This document shows positions 1 through 9,415 of a DNA stretch of 64,000 nucleotides, in pieces. Source of the DNA: Hyphomonadaceae bacterium (GTDB lineage Bacteria > Pseudomonadota > Alphaproteobacteria > Caulobacterales > Aquidulcibacteraceae); assembly GCA_016791445.1 (NCBI GenBank), contig JAEUMP010000002.1:124001-188000 (forward strand), in the 5' to 3' direction. The stretch's first letter is position 1. Each line of letters opens with the position of its first letter. The notes below the pieces were generated by a model. It saw only the letters and a list, made by a program, of their open reading frames with translations. It was not told the DNA's origin and made no database searches. The translations under genes were made by a program, and so were the position numbers.

Positions 1-484
1 CGAATTCGGCATAGGCGCCGGCGAGCATGAGACCAAACGTTGTCGGCTCGGCATGGATGCCGTGGCTGCGGCCGATGCGCGGCGTCATCTTGTGCTCGAA
101 AGCGCGGGTCTTGAGCGCGGCGAGGACGCGGTCGAGACCCTTCAACAGAAGGTCGCTCGCGCGCGCGAGTTGCACGGCAAGGCACGTGTCCAGCACGTCC
201 GAGGACGTCATGCCCTGATGGGCGAAGCGGGCGTCCTCGCCCACATGCTCGGCGACATTCGTGAGGAAGGCGATGACGTCATGCTTCACCTCGCGCTCGA
301 TGGCGTCGATGCGGTCGACCTCGAAGGCGCCCTTTGCACGATAGGTTTGCGCCGCGGATTTCGGGATCGTGCCGAGGGCGGCCATGGCGTCCATGGCGGC
401 GGCTTCGATGTCGAGCCAGATATGGAAGCGGGTTTCGGGGCTCCACAGAGCCGTCATTTCGGGGCGGGAATAGCGAGGAATCAT
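1..484 (-). CDS. purB: Adenylosuccinate lyase, N-terminal part (runs off the window)
   Basis: This is the first 161 codons of adenylosuccinate lyase, which acts twice in purine synthesis (SAICAR to AICAR, adenylosuccinate to AMP). The reading starts at ATG 484 with [20 protein letters not shown]. Near the window edge it shows the family segment [14 protein letters not shown], whose histidine belongs to the active site. The SSxMPxKxNP signature would lie further on, outside the window. The gene is truncated only by the window end. It is divergent from the secreted protein at 604, with about 120 bp between them. The identification rests on family motifs read directly from the translation. Confidence 0.93.
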   Translation of the reverse strand, partial: MIPRYSRPEMTALWSPETRFHIWLDIEAAAMDAMAALGTIPKSAAQTYRAKGAFEVDRIDAIEREVKHDVIAFLTNVAEHVGEDARFAHQGMTSSDVLDTCLAVQLARASDLLLKGLDRVLAALKTRAFEHKMTPRIGRSHGIHAEPTTFGLMLAGAYAEF

Positions 485-603
485 GAGCGCCCCGTAGCAC
501 GATTGGGGAAAAGCCGCGAAGCGGGCGCCCAAGGCGGGGGGTGTTGTGGCGGGGGCGCCGGAAATGGGGGAAGGTTAATCCGGCAATCCACGCGGAGCGG
601 ACG

Positions 604-1521
604 ATGAAACGGGCATTTCTGGCGGCGGCGCTTCTTCTGGCGGCTCCGGTCTGGACCGCACCCGCAGTCGCGCAGCCGCAGCCGGGGCAGTGCTTCGCCA
701 GGGTCTCGATCCCCGCCGTCTATGAGACGTACACCGAGGAGACGGTCGTCCAGCCGGAATACATGGGCGTGAAGACGATCCCGCCGCGCTACCAGATGGT
801 CGATGTGCAGGTCCTCGCGACGCCGCCGCGGACGGAACAGGTGACGATACCGGCCGTCTATCGCGCGGTCCGCGAGACGGTGATGGTTGAGCCCGAACGC
901 ACCGAGACGGTCGTGGCGCCGGCTACCTGGGAGACTTATTCCGAGCGCGTGATGGTGCGCCCTGCCTACGTCACGTGGAAGCCGGGCACGGGCGTGTTCG
1001 GTCGCACTTCGGCGCAAGGGGGCGATCTCCTGTGCCGCGTGGAGGTGCCCGCTGAATATGCGACGATCCAGCGTCGCCGCATGACTGCGCCGGAGACGAC
1101 GCGCACGCGGGTCATTCCGCCGGTCATGCGCACGCAGACTCGCCAGGAGATGATCACGCCTGCGCGTGTGGAAGATCGCGAGGTCCCCGCCGTCTATCGA
1201 ACGGTGAAGGAGCGTCAGGTGATTGAACCCGCCCGCGAGGAACCCGTGCTGGTGCCGGCGGTGACGCGCAAGGAAACGCTACGCCGCGTGGTGAGCCCCG
1301 CGCGCACCGAGTGGCGCGAGGTGCTGTGCGAAACGAACGCCTCGAAAGCAAAGATCGCCGAAGTGCAGCGCGCACTGACGCGTCGCGGCTTCGCCACGAC
1401 CGCCGACGGCGTCTTCGGCCCGGCGACCGTGGCGGCGATGGAACGCTTTCAACGCGCGAACAATCTCGCCGCCGGCTATCTGACGATGGAAACCGTGCAG
1501 GCTCTCGGCGTCAGTCGCTAG
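604..1521 (+). CDS. Exported repeat protein with C-terminal peptidoglycan-binding domain
   Basis: The protein has 305 residues. Residues 1-23 are a signal peptide (basic start, Ala/Leu core, AVAQ cleavage region). Residues 30-240 are imperfect repeats rich in Tyr, Val, Arg and Glu, with units like IPAVYRAVRETVMVEPERTE and PATWETYSERVMVRP. Residues about 248-303 match a PG_binding_1 domain (IAEVQRALTRRGFATTADGVFGPATVAAMERFQ). It is probably periplasmic and wall-bound; the role of the repeats is unknown. ATG 604 is chosen because the signal peptide starts there. Its stop overlaps the stop of the convergent MFS gene within CTAG. Confidence 0.85.
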   Translation: MKRAFLAAALLLAAPVWTAPAVAQPQPGQCFARVSIPAVYETYTEETVVQPEYMGVKTIPPRYQMVDVQVLATPPRTEQVTIPAVYRAVRETVMVEPERTETVVAPATWETYSERVMVRPAYVTWKPGTGVFGRTSAQGGDLLCRVEVPAEYATIQRRRMTAPETTRTRVIPPVMRTQTRQEMITPARVEDREVPAVYRTVKERQVIEPAREEPVLVPAVTRKETLRRVVSPARTEWREVLCETNASKAKIAEVQRALTRRGFATTADGVFGPATVAAMERFQRANNLAAGYLTMETVQALGVSR

Positions 1522-2873
1522 CTCACCGTGTCGCGCTTCAGCGTGCGGCCGACGAGCAGGAAGTGAACGGCGGCCCAGATGAAGAAGCACACGCCGATCA
1601 TCATCGCGTATTTGAGGCCCGTCGCCTGACCGGCCGCGCACGTCGCGGCGTTGGCTTCGGACGCCGTGCGGCACATCTCGACGCTCAGGCCCTGCGCGGT
1701 CAGCACGTTGTTGGCGATGATGTCGCTCACCGCGCCGACGAAGGGCGGACCGAGCGCATAGCCCAGCAGATTGACGATGAAGAGCAGGATGGCCGTCGCC
1801 GTCGCGCGCATGCGCGGTTCCACGACGCTTTGCGTCACCGTGTACATCGGTCCGAGATAGAAATACTGCGCGCACGCGCCGATCACGAGCGGCGCCGCCG
1901 CAAACGCCAGCGACGGAATGTAGTAGGAAAAGAGGAAAAGCGGCGTCGCCACGGCGAGACCGAGCGCCGGCAGCCAGGCGAGCGCATTGGGGTGGCGCTT
2001 GGAGATGCGGTCCGCAAGAAAGCCGCTGGCGAATGTGCCGATCGCGGCCGCGACGCCGAGCACGACGCCGCTGAACTGCGAGGCATGCAGCAGCGAAAGG
2101 CCATGCACGCGCATCAGGAAGGGATTGAGGAAACCGCCGACGCCGTAGCCGACGAATGAGGTGATGGCGCCGCCGAGCGCCATGTGCCAGAAGGCGGGCT
2201 TCGAGGCGAGCACCTTGAGGGCCGCGCCGAAACTCGGCGTCTCCACCGCCGCACCTGAACGCGGCGGCTCCTTCACCGTGAGCTTCACGAAGATCGCCAG
2301 CAGGATGCCCGGCACGCCGAGCACGATGAACGCCGCGCGCCAGTCCAGAACCGTCGCGATCCAGCCGCCCCCGACTGCGGCGATCATCGATCCGAGCGGA
2401 ATGCCGAGAGAATAGATGGACAGCGCCGTCGCACGCCGGTCGGAGGGAAAATAGTCGGCGATCACCGACTGCGCCGGGGGCGTGCACCCCGCCTCGCCGA
2501 CGCTGACGCCGATACGTGCGAGCAGGAGATGGGTGTAGTTCGTGGCGAAGCCGCAAAGCGCCGTGAAGCCGCTCCAGACCCCGACCGCCACCGATAGGAT
2601 GGTCATCCGGTTGGTGCGTTCCGCGAGCCGCGCGATCGGGATTCCGAGGAAGGTGTAGAGCAGCGCGAACGCCGGTCCGCCAAGCAGGCCGAGCTGCAGG
2701 TCGGTGAGCCCGAACTCCTGCTTTATCGGCTCCTGAACGATGGTGATGACCACCCGGTCGATGAAGTTGAAGGTGTAGACCACCAACAACATCGCCAGCA
2801 CATAGGCCCGGTAGGACTTGGTCCCGTGTCCGGCGAAATACGGGCCTTCGGCCGTCGGCGCTGCACCTGCCAT
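1518..2873 (-). CDS. MFS transporter, spinster-like subgroup
   Basis: This is a 451-residue major facilitator with about 12 hydrophobic segments. The N-terminal part (VVYTFNFIDRVVITIVQEPI, then DLQLGLLGGPAFALLYTFLG and PIARLAERTNR) fits spinster-type MFS proteins of proteobacteria. The substrate is unknown. A longer open frame runs to 2984, but ATG 2873 has a GGGGAG ribosome site just upstream and starts at a normal place before the first membrane segment. It is a single gene on this strand. It converges on the peptidoglycan-binding gene with overlapping stop codons. Confidence 0.85.
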   Translation of the reverse strand: MAGAAPTAEGPYFAGHGTKSYRAYVLAMLLVVYTFNFIDRVVITIVQEPIKQEFGLTDLQLGLLGGPAFALLYTFLGIPIARLAERTNRMTILSVAVGVWSGFTALCGFATNYTHLLLARIGVSVGEAGCTPPAQSVIADYFPSDRRATALSIYSLGIPLGSMIAAVGGGWIATVLDWRAAFIVLGVPGILLAIFVKLTVKEPPRSGAAVETPSFGAALKVLASKPAFWHMALGGAITSFVGYGVGGFLNPFLMRVHGLSLLHASQFSGVVLGVAAAIGTFASGFLADRISKRHPNALAWLPALGLAVATPLFLFSYYIPSLAFAAAPLVIGACAQYFYLGPMYTVTQSVVEPRMRATATAILLFIVNLLGYALGPPFVGAVSDIIANNVLTAQGLSVEMCRTASEANAATCAAGQATGLKYAMMIGVCFFIWAAVHFLLVGRTLKRDTVS

Positions 2874-3115
2874 GCGGTCTCCCCTCGGCCGGTTATCCGG
2901 CCCTGATAACGGGCGGCACAGTACGGGTCGGGGAAGCTGAGGCAAGGGCGGTCGAGGGTGGCCGAAGGCGACTCTGACGATCATCCGACTACGGACGATG
3001 CCCGGATTTGGGTCATGGTCGCGATCCCATTTGCGTTGATTTGGGTCAAGGCGCGCGCTTCTCTGATCAAGTCAGCGTGCTGCAGCCTGCAGTGCGCAGA
3101 GTGGTGGCAGGGGCG

Positions 3116-3562
3116 ATGAACTCCGAGATCGATCCGCGCATCCGACCGATCGCCTACGGCATGGTCGGGATGCTGTACGAACTCATCGGCTTCATGCGGA
3201 AAGCGTACGGCGAGGATCTGGAATCCGCGCTGATCATGATCTGCGTCTCCGATGCGACGATGCAGAAATACATGCCCGGCGCGCGCCCTGACTCCGAGAT
3301 CATGCACAAGATGGAATTGGCGGAATCCGTGCGCGGCTCCATTTCGCGCCGGATGATCGCAGACAAGACCGGCTTGCCGCGCGAAACGGTCCGCAGAAAG
3401 GTGGCGCAGCTGATCGCGAAGAACCAACTCTATATCGACGCCGAAGGCGCGGTCCGCGCCACGCCGCGCCTTCACGATCCCGAACTGCGTCAGGCCGTCA
3501 TCGACGCGCACGAAGCGGTAAAACGCTATATGCGCGTGGTGGGTTCCTTTAACGTCAACTGA
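3116..3562 (+). CDS. Winged-helix-like transcriptional regulator, copy 1 of a tandem pair
   Basis: The protein has 148 residues. The N-terminal half (IDPRIRPIAYGMVGMLYEL through ALIMICVSDATM) is an unknown, mostly helical domain. The C-terminal half has a helix-turn-helix (SISRRMIADKTGLPRETVRRK) followed by a wing-like segment LIAKNQLYIDAEGAVRATPRLHD. The next gene encodes a clear paralogue with the same layout. ATG 3116 is preceded by GGCAGGGGCG; the frame stays open upstream to 3008 but without a likely start. The ligand and targets are unknown. Confidence 0.75.
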   Translation: MNSEIDPRIRPIAYGMVGMLYELIGFMRKAYGEDLESALIMICVSDATMQKYMPGARPDSEIMHKMELAESVRGSISRRMIADKTGLPRETVRRKVAQLIAKNQLYIDAEGAVRATPRLHDPELRQAVIDAHEAVKRYMRVVGSFNVN

Positions 3563-3634
3563 AACGCTTTTGCGACGTGCTTGCAATGCAAGTCGACTGC
3601 TTGCGCTTTGCGGCGAGCGGCGCTCAATTCCACG

Positions 3635-4114
3635 ATGGTTGACTCGCACCTCGCGCCGGCGCCGGCGAACACCGCCGAAATCGATCCGCGCATCCGCCCG
3701 ATCGCATTCGGTCTCGTTGAGCTCCTGTTCGACTTGACCTTCTTCCTTCGAGAACTGTCCGGTGACGATCTCGACTGCGCGCTGATCATGATATGCGTGA
3801 ATGACGCCACGATGCGTCCGCTTATGGAGAAGTTGGGTCCGGAGGACCCGCTGCTGCGTGTGGCCCATCCGCCCGAGGAACTGCGCGGCTCGATTTCACG
3901 GCGCATGATCGCCGAGAAAACGGGCATCGCCCGAGAAACAGTGCGGCGCAAAGTGGCCATGCTCATCGAGCAGGGCCTGCTGCTCGCCGATGAAGAGGAC
4001 GGCGTGCGCGCCGCTTCCCGGCTTCATGATCCCCGGACGCGGGATCTCCTTGAGGCGGGCCACGCGTCGGTGAAGCGCTACCTGGCGCTGGTGCAGTCGT
4101 ACGGGGTGGACTGA
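3635..4114 (+). CDS. Winged-helix-like transcriptional regulator, copy 2 of a tandem pair
   Basis: This 159-residue paralogue of the preceding gene shares the opening IDPRIRPIAFGLVELLFDL, the core ALIMICVNDATM and the helix-turn-helix SISRRMIAEKTGIARETVR. The two genes are separated by about 70 bp and probably arose by tandem duplication. The N-terminus (MVDSHLAPAPANTAE) differs from copy 1. ATG 3635 is taken as the start, although an in-frame ATG exists at 3581. It lies 42 bp upstream of a PLP-enzyme gene and may be cotranscribed with it. Confidence 0.72.
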   Translation: MVDSHLAPAPANTAEIDPRIRPIAFGLVELLFDLTFFLRELSGDDLDCALIMICVNDATMRPLMEKLGPEDPLLRVAHPPEELRGSISRRMIAEKTGIARETVRRKVAMLIEQGLLLADEEDGVRAASRLHDPRTRDLLEAGHASVKRYLALVQSYGVD

Positions 4115-4156
4115 GGCTCGCTTGCGGACGGCGCGCTTTGCGGCCACCCTCGCGTC

Positions 4157-5386
4157 ATGACGAACCTGCCTGAAACCGGCGAGAGCTGGGAAAGCCTGCA
4201 AGCGCGCATGGACGACATGTCGGCGCGCGACGTGAAGTGGCGCAACGGACGTGCGGCCGTCTATGTGTTCAACGCCGGCGCCGACATCGAGCGCGTGCAG
4301 AAGGAGGCGTATGCGCGCTTCTCTGCGGAGAACGGTCTGGGTCCCGCCGCCTTTCCCTCGCTCGCGCAGATGGAGCGCGAAGTCATCGGATTTGGACTGG
4401 GGCTTTTGCATGGCCCGGACGGCGCCGTCGGCCACATGACCAGCGGCGGCACGGATTCCATCCTGATGGCGGTGAAGGCCGCCCGAGATCATGCGCGTGC
4501 GCAGGGAAAAATGGGGCGCCTCAATCTCGTGCTTCCGCGCACTGCGCATCCGGCCTTCGACAAGGCGTGTGCTGTGATGGAAATCGAGGTGCGCCGCACG
4601 GACGTCGCCAACTTCCTCGCGGACGCCGACGCCATGGATGCGGCGTGCGACGACCTGACCATGATGGTGGTCGGTTCTGCGCCCTGCTTTCCCTACGGGT
4701 TGATCGATCCGATCCAGAAACTGGGAGCGCTCGCGGAGCGACGCGGTCTCTGGCTGCATGTGGACGCCTGTGTCGGAGGGTATTTCGCGCCGTTCGCGCG
4801 GATGAATGGCGCCGACATCCCGCCATTCGATTTCGAGGTGGCGGGCGTCTCGTCGATGTCGGCGGATCTGCACAAGTACGGCTATTGCGCCAAAGGCGCG
4901 TCGACGGTCTTCTTCCGCAGCGATGCGCTGCGCCGGCGCATGATGTTTGAGGTTTCCGATTGGCCTGCGGGCAAGATGGTGACGCCGACGCTTGCGGGCA
5001 CCCGGCCGGGCGGCGCGATCGCGGCGGCGTGGGCGGTGATGCGGTATCTGGGCGTGGAAGGCTATCGCGCGCGCCATCAGGCGGTGCAGGCGACGCGCGC
5101 CTGGATCGAGGCGGGCGTGCGGTCGCAGGAATGGTCGGTGATCGGCGCCCCGCAGCTCGGCATCGTGGCGTTCACGCGGGAAGATGTGGACTGTTTCGCC
5201 GTGCTCAAGGGTATGTTCGAGCGCGGTTGGGTGACGAGCGCGATCACCGCGCCGAAGGGGCTGCACCTGATGCTGTCGCCCGTGCACGCCGAGTTCTATT
5301 CGGACTACCTGCTCGACCTGTCATTCGCCACGCGCGACGCGAAGGAGGGCCACAGCGCTGCGCCGCCAGTGCGCTACGGCGGATAG
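4157..5386 (+). CDS. PLP-dependent group II decarboxylase / sphingosine-phosphate-lyase-like enzyme
   Basis: This is a 409-residue fold-type I PLP enzyme. MTSGGTDSILMAVKAARDHA (about 94-113) is the phosphate-binding and substrate loop. HVDAC places the ring-nitrogen Asp at about 203, and DLHKYGYCAKGAST places the PLP lysine at K240. This motif set is typical of the group that holds glutamate or aromatic decarboxylases and sphingosine-1-phosphate lyase. The substrate cannot be told from sequence. It follows the two paralogous regulators closely on the same strand, so one of them may control it (inference). Confidence 0.82.
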   Translation: MTNLPETGESWESLQARMDDMSARDVKWRNGRAAVYVFNAGADIERVQKEAYARFSAENGLGPAAFPSLAQMEREVIGFGLGLLHGPDGAVGHMTSGGTDSILMAVKAARDHARAQGKMGRLNLVLPRTAHPAFDKACAVMEIEVRRTDVANFLADADAMDAACDDLTMMVVGSAPCFPYGLIDPIQKLGALAERRGLWLHVDACVGGYFAPFARMNGADIPPFDFEVAGVSSMSADLHKYGYCAKGASTVFFRSDALRRRMMFEVSDWPAGKMVTPTLAGTRPGGAIAAAWAVMRYLGVEGYRARHQAVQATRAWIEAGVRSQEWSVIGAPQLGIVAFTREDVDCFAVLKGMFERGWVTSAITAPKGLHLMLSPVHAEFYSDYLLDLSFATRDAKEGHSAAPPVRYGG

Positions 5387-5510
5387 GAAAGGCGCACGCG
5401 ATCGGTTCGTGTCCAAATCGTCTGTAAACGAAACCCAGCTATGATGGCGGCTTCGATCGCCCGTCTGCGCCAGATTGGGACAGATCGCGTCCATTTCAGG
5501 GTTTCAGAGC

Positions 5511-6383
5511 ATGCACAGGTCCGTCGCACGCAAGCCGGTCGTCGTTTGCGATCCCAATCCACTTGCGCGTCGTCTCGTCGCGGATGTGCTGCGCGGGGCG
5601 GGTTTCGAGTTGTTGCGCTACGCGCGCGACGGCGGCGAACTGATGGATGTGACGCTCGAGTGCGCGCCGCAGATCGCCATCACCGCATCGCGGATTCCGG
5701 GCGTGTCCGGGCTCGAGTACGTGCGCGCCGTTAGGGCGGGCATGCAGCACGTCAACCGCGCCATGCCGGTCATCATCATGACCACCACGCCGACCCAGTC
5801 CTTCATCGAGGCGGCGCGTTCGAGCGGCGTGGATGAGATGCTGGTGGCGCCGTTCAATGCGCAGGCGCTGCTGGCGCGCATCGATGCGGTGGTGAAGCGT
5901 CCGCGCGCCTTCGTGGACAGCCTCGCCTATGTGGGTCCGTGCCGGCGACGTCGGATGCTGGAGGACTTCGTGGGGCCGCACCGCCGTCTCAGCGATCCGC
6001 TGGACGTGGACGGCGCCTCTTCGTGGGAGTCTGAAGAGAGCCGCGAAGCGGTGCGCGCCTGCGTGCGCCGGCTCAGCGAGCTCACGTTTGCGGTGGCCCC
6101 GGGCGACCGCCGCAAGCTGCGCGAGATATTCGAAGTCGTCGAAGATGCGCGCGATGTCGCAGACGAAGTCCGCGATATGGCCATGGCGGAGTCCGCGCGC
6201 TCGCTCGCCCGTTATATCAGCGCCGTCGGCGCGGCGCGCGGCCTTGAAGCCGATGTGCTGTGCACCCATGTGGATGTGATGCAGAAGCTGAGCTTTCTCG
6301 GCGTCTATCAGGACGAGGAGCGGCGCCGGCTCGTGGATGGTCTGGTGGCGGTGGTAGACAAACGTCTGCGCCGCGCGGCGTAG
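5511..6383 (+). CDS. Receiver-domain protein with degenerate phosphoacceptor and unknown C-terminal domain
   Basis: The protein has 290 residues. Residues 8-125 have the CheY-like receiver pattern (VVVCDPNPLARRLVADVLR, SRIPGVSGLEYVRAVRAG, VIIMTTTPT, VDEMLVAPFNAQALLARID). The phosphoacceptor Asp position is Ala59 and the conserved Lys is Ala113; only the first acidic residue (D14) and the switch Thr region remain. Residues 130-290 are helical and not recognised. It is therefore unlikely to be phosphorylated normally and may be a pseudo-receiver. ATG 5511 is chosen over the upstream start at 5475 because the domain starts soon after it. Confidence 0.8.
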   Translation: MHRSVARKPVVVCDPNPLARRLVADVLRGAGFELLRYARDGGELMDVTLECAPQIAITASRIPGVSGLEYVRAVRAGMQHVNRAMPVIIMTTTPTQSFIEAARSSGVDEMLVAPFNAQALLARIDAVVKRPRAFVDSLAYVGPCRRRRMLEDFVGPHRRLSDPLDVDGASSWESEESREAVRACVRRLSELTFAVAPGDRRKLREIFEVVEDARDVADEVRDMAMAESARSLARYISAVGAARGLEADVLCTHVDVMQKLSFLGVYQDEERRRLVDGLVAVVDKRLRRAA

Positions 6384-6393
6384 GATCCAGCCC

Positions 6394-6422
6394 AACAAAA
6401 AGGGCGCGAGCGACGTGCGCCC
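6394..6422 (-). terminator. Rho-independent terminator of the 6451-7056 gene
   Basis: A GGGCGC/GCGCCC stem (6402-6407 with 6417-6422) is followed, on the minus strand, by TTTTTGTT. It lies just after the stop of the minus-strand gene. Confidence 0.75.
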
Positions 6423-6450
6423 GCGCCCCGGCAATCATGGTGTCCGCGAT

Positions 6451-7056
6451 TTAGTTGTCGATCCCGAAATCGTAGAATCGCCCGCCCGCTCCCGGCATGC
6501 CCGGCGCCATCGTCGCCGCGCCGCCGCTGACGATCAGCGCGTACTCCCCGATGCCGAGCGGCGCCTGCGGCGTAAGGTGGTAGAGCGTGTGACCAGCAGG
6601 CGCGCCGGCCTGGCTCGGTGCACGATCAGCCTTCATCGGTGTCAGGCGGTCCGCAGTGACGCCGGTGGAGTAGCTCATGTAGCCGCCGCCGATCAGGATC
6701 TCGCGCGTCCCGTTGCGGCGCGGTTCCATCCGCGCGAGTGCGTAGAAATTCTCCGGTTGCGCATTTGACGGCAGGGCGAGGAGGAATTTCGGTTGATTTG
6801 TGGTCAGGCGGAGCGAAGCGGCGGGGCCGCGCAACGCCGCATACTGGCCGACGCCGCCGAAGCCCATCGCGCGCGCAGCGGTCCGCATTTGCGGCAACGC
6901 GTATTGCAGGGAGGTGCGTTCGGCGCCGTTCACGAGGAAGACTTCCTCAGCGGTCACGGCCTGACATGCCGAAGCGGGCGCCTCGTAAGCAAGGGCGACC
7001 GGCGCCGTCAGCGCCATGGCGCAAGCGGCGACAATGGCGCGTGTGACTGATTTCAT
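6451..7056 (-). CDS. Exported protein of unknown function
   Basis: The protein has 201 residues. Residues 1-23 form a signal peptide (MKSVTRAIVAACAMALTAPVALAYE). The mature part has one cysteine (in ASACQAV) and no motif I recognise. ATG 7056 is preceded by GAGGAG at a spacing of 7, which decides the start over an upstream in-frame TTG. It is a single gene with its own terminator, convergent with the receiver-domain gene. Location is probably periplasmic. Confidence 0.75.
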   Translation of the reverse strand: MKSVTRAIVAACAMALTAPVALAYEAPASACQAVTAEEVFLVNGAERTSLQYALPQMRTAARAMGFGGVGQYAALRGPAASLRLTTNQPKFLLALPSNAQPENFYALARMEPRRNGTREILIGGGYMSYSTGVTADRLTPMKADRAPSQAGAPAGHTLYHLTPQAPLGIGEYALIVSGGAATMAPGMPGAGGRFYDFGIDN

Positions 7057-7148
7057 GTTCCCGCTCCTCAATTGCGTCGCCGGATGACAGTGACGGCGAG
7101 TCGCTCATATCCGCCGCCGTTCGGACGGGCAATCAGGAACTCGTGCGG

Positions 7149-7916
7149 TCACATCAGGCCGAGCGACTTCATGCTGTTGGCGCCGTGCCTACCGACGATG
7201 AGGTGATCGTGTACCTTCACGCCGAGGGTTTCGGCGGCGAGGACGATCTCCCTGGTGATCGCGATGTCTGCGCCGGAGGGTTTCGGATCGCCACTCGGAT
7301 GGTTGTGCACGAGGATCATGGCGGCGGCGCGCAATTCCAGCGCACGGCGCACCACTTCACGCGGATAGACCGGCGCGTGATCGATCGTGCCTTCACCCAG
7401 CACTTCATCGGCGATCAGCTGGTTCTTCACGTCGAGAAAGAGAACGCGGAACTGCTCGCGCGTTTCGTGCTGCAGGGTGACGCGGCAATAGTCGACGAGT
7501 TTCGACCATGACCCGACAACGGGTTTGCGCTTGGCTTCCACGCGCGCAGCTCGTTCGACGGCCGCTTGGATGGTCTTGAGTTCGAGCGCGACCGCCGGAC
7601 CGCACCCGTCCACTTCGATGAGCCGACGCGGCTCGGCGGCGAGCACGGCGGCGAAGTCGCCGAACTTGTGGATCAGCGCCTTGGCGAGAGGTTTGGTGTC
7701 GCGACGCGGCACGACGCGGAAAAGCAGCAGCTCCAAGAGTTCGTAGTCCGCCAGCGCATCCGCGCCGGTGTCCTCGAAGCGCTTGCGCAGGCGCGCGCGA
7801 TGTTCGTGATAGTGCGGTGCGGGATCGCGCACCTGCGGCGGCGCGTCGAACGCACCGAACAGCGCGCCCGCTTCCTTCACCTCTGGCTTCGGTTTTCGTC
7901 CCCCGCCCGAAGCCAT
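7149..7916 (-). CDS. radC: RadC family JAB/MPN-domain protein
   Basis: The protein has 255 residues. The N-terminal part carries a helix-hairpin-helix ([15 protein letters not shown], about 99-113). The C-terminal MPN domain has the complete JAMM metal motif, H204-N-H206, S214 and D217 ([14 protein letters not shown]). RadC proteins are predicted metal-dependent hydrolases; their cellular role is not settled despite the name. The start at ATG 7916 lies 4 bp after the map stop, so the two genes are very likely cotranscribed. Confidence 0.9.
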   Translation of the reverse strand: MASGGGRKPKPEVKEAGALFGAFDAPPQVRDPAPHYHEHRARLRKRFEDTGADALADYELLELLLFRVVPRRDTKPLAKALIHKFGDFAAVLAAEPRRLIEVDGCGPAVALELKTIQAAVERAARVEAKRKPVVGSWSKLVDYCRVTLQHETREQFRVLFLDVKNQLIADEVLGEGTIDHAPVYPREVVRRALELRAAAMILVHNHPSGDPKPSGADIAITREIVLAAETLGVKVHDHLIVGRHGANSMKSLGLM

Positions 7917-7920
7917 CAGG

Positions 7921-8745
7921 TCATCCGGGAGTCTGGTGCGGCTGGTGGAGGCCGGCGGGAGAGATCGTGAAGATCTCATGGCCGTCTTCGGTGACGCCGA
8001 CGCAGTGCTCGTACTGCGTGCTCGTTTGCTTGTCCTTCGTGACGGCGGTCCAGCCGTCGTTCAGCACCTTCACCGCCGTGCCGCCGAGATTGACCATCGG
8101 TTCCACGGTGAAGATCATGCCGGCGCGCAGCTTCAGCCCTTCGCCCGGGCGGCCATAGTGCAGGATGTTCGGCGGATCGTGGAACACCTGGCCGACGCCG
8201 TGGCCGCAAAAATCGCGCACGATGGACATGCGTTCCGCTTCCGCGTGGCGCTGGATGGCGGCGCCGATGTCGCCGAGTGTCGCGCCGGGGCGGATCACGC
8301 TGATGCCCTTCATCATGGCTTCGTAGGTTACGTCCATGAGGCGGCGGTCGCGTTTCTTGGTATCGCCGACGGCGTACATGCGGCTGGTGTCGCCGTGCCA
8401 GCCGTCGAGGATGACGCCGATGTCGATGTTCAGCGTGTCGCCGTCGCGCAGCACGCGCGGCCCCGGAATGCCGTGGCAGACGACGTGGTTCAGCGAGGTG
8501 CAGATCGTGTGACGATAGCCCTTGTAGAAGACGCAGGCCGGCAGCGCGCCGTGATCGAAGATGAACTCCCGCGCCAGCGTGTCGAGGCGTTCGGTGGTGA
8601 CGCCGATCTTCGTCTCGGGGACGAGCATGTCGAGGCAGGCGGCGGCGAGCTGGCCGGCCTTGCGCATGCCCTCAAACCCTTCAGGGCCATGGAGCTTGAT
8701 ATGGGTAGTGGGGCGGGCGGCGTTGGAGGTTGCGTCGACGAACAT
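7921..8745 (-). CDS. map: Type I methionine aminopeptidase
   Basis: This 274-residue enzyme removes the initiator methionine from nascent proteins. All five metal ligands are visible: D108 (LNIDIG), D119 (HGDTSRM), H182 (GHGVG), E215 (FTVEPM) and E246 (QYEHCVGV); H91 is the expected catalytic histidine. Its length is slightly above the usual 250-265, through a short N-terminal extension. It sits between the SRAP gene (27 bp upstream) and radC (4 bp downstream) on the same strand. Confidence 0.96.
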   Translation of the reverse strand: MFVDATSNAARPTTHIKLHGPEGFEGMRKAGQLAAACLDMLVPETKIGVTTERLDTLAREFIFDHGALPACVFYKGYRHTICTSLNHVVCHGIPGPRVLRDGDTLNIDIGVILDGWHGDTSRMYAVGDTKKRDRRLMDVTYEAMMKGISVIRPGATLGDIGAAIQRHAEAERMSIVRDFCGHGVGQVFHDPPNILHYGRPGEGLKLRAGMIFTVEPMVNLGGTAVKVLNDGWTAVTKDKQTSTQYEHCVGVTEDGHEIFTISPAGLHQPHQTPG

Positions 8746-8772
8746 CGGGGCCCTATAGCACAGCCGCGCCCG

Positions 8773-9405
8773 CTATGCCGAGAGGCGCATCAGCGCGTCC
8801 GGCAGCGGGCGCTGCAGACGCAGGGCGTCCTCCGCGTCGCCGGTCAGCCATTCGTCGAAGTCGGGGCGTTCGAGCACCACGGGCATGGCTTTTTCGTGCC
8901 AGGGCTTCACCACGCCGTTTGGCGTGGTGGTCAGGAAGGCAAAGAGCCGATGCTCGCCGACGACGGGGTTCGCCTTCGTGCCGCGTTCGCCGGTCCAGGG
9001 GCGCCAGATGCCGGCGAAGCACATGGTCTCGCCGTCCGTGTGCTCGAACCAGCGGTCGCCTTTCGGCGGGACGTAGGAGAATTCCGCGAAGGTCGAGACG
9101 GGCACGAGGCAACGCCACTCGGTCTTCAGCCACGGCTTCCAGTAGGTCGACGCGACATTGCGCACATTGGTGACGTAGCTCGACTGTACCTTCGGAAAGC
9201 CCCAGCGCATCACATCGGGGACGAGTACGCCGTTCTCGTCGAGCCGCGCGACCAGCGCTTCGCGGTCGGGGTAGATGTCTTCCTTGATCGCGCCGATTTT
9301 TTCGCCGAGCCGGATTTCGATCCGCGTCTCGCTGAATTCCTCATAGCCCCAGGTCTCGAATTCGAGCCCGGCCTTGCGAATGTAATTTCGATAGCGGTTG
9401 CACAT
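8773..9405 (-). CDS. SRAP family abasic-site processing protein (YedK/HMCES-like)
   Basis: The protein has 210 residues. Family members shield abasic sites in single-stranded DNA by forming a covalent link through Cys2. C2 (MCNRY), N80 and R82 (TNVRN), E108 (STFAEF) and H170 (PWHEKAMPVVL) are all in place. MRWGFPKVQ and the RCLVPVSTFAEFSY core match the family. The exposed Cys2 requires removal of Met1; the map gene, encoding that activity, lies immediately downstream. It is probably cotranscribed with the thioesterase gene 10 bp upstream. Confidence 0.92.
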   Translation of the reverse strand: MCNRYRNYIRKAGLEFETWGYEEFSETRIEIRLGEKIGAIKEDIYPDREALVARLDENGVLVPDVMRWGFPKVQSSYVTNVRNVASTYWKPWLKTEWRCLVPVSTFAEFSYVPPKGDRWFEHTDGETMCFAGIWRPWTGERGTKANPVVGEHRLFAFLTTTPNGVVKPWHEKAMPVVLERPDFDEWLTGDAEDALRLQRPLPDALMRLSA

Positions 9406-9415
9406 CGCCGGCGTC

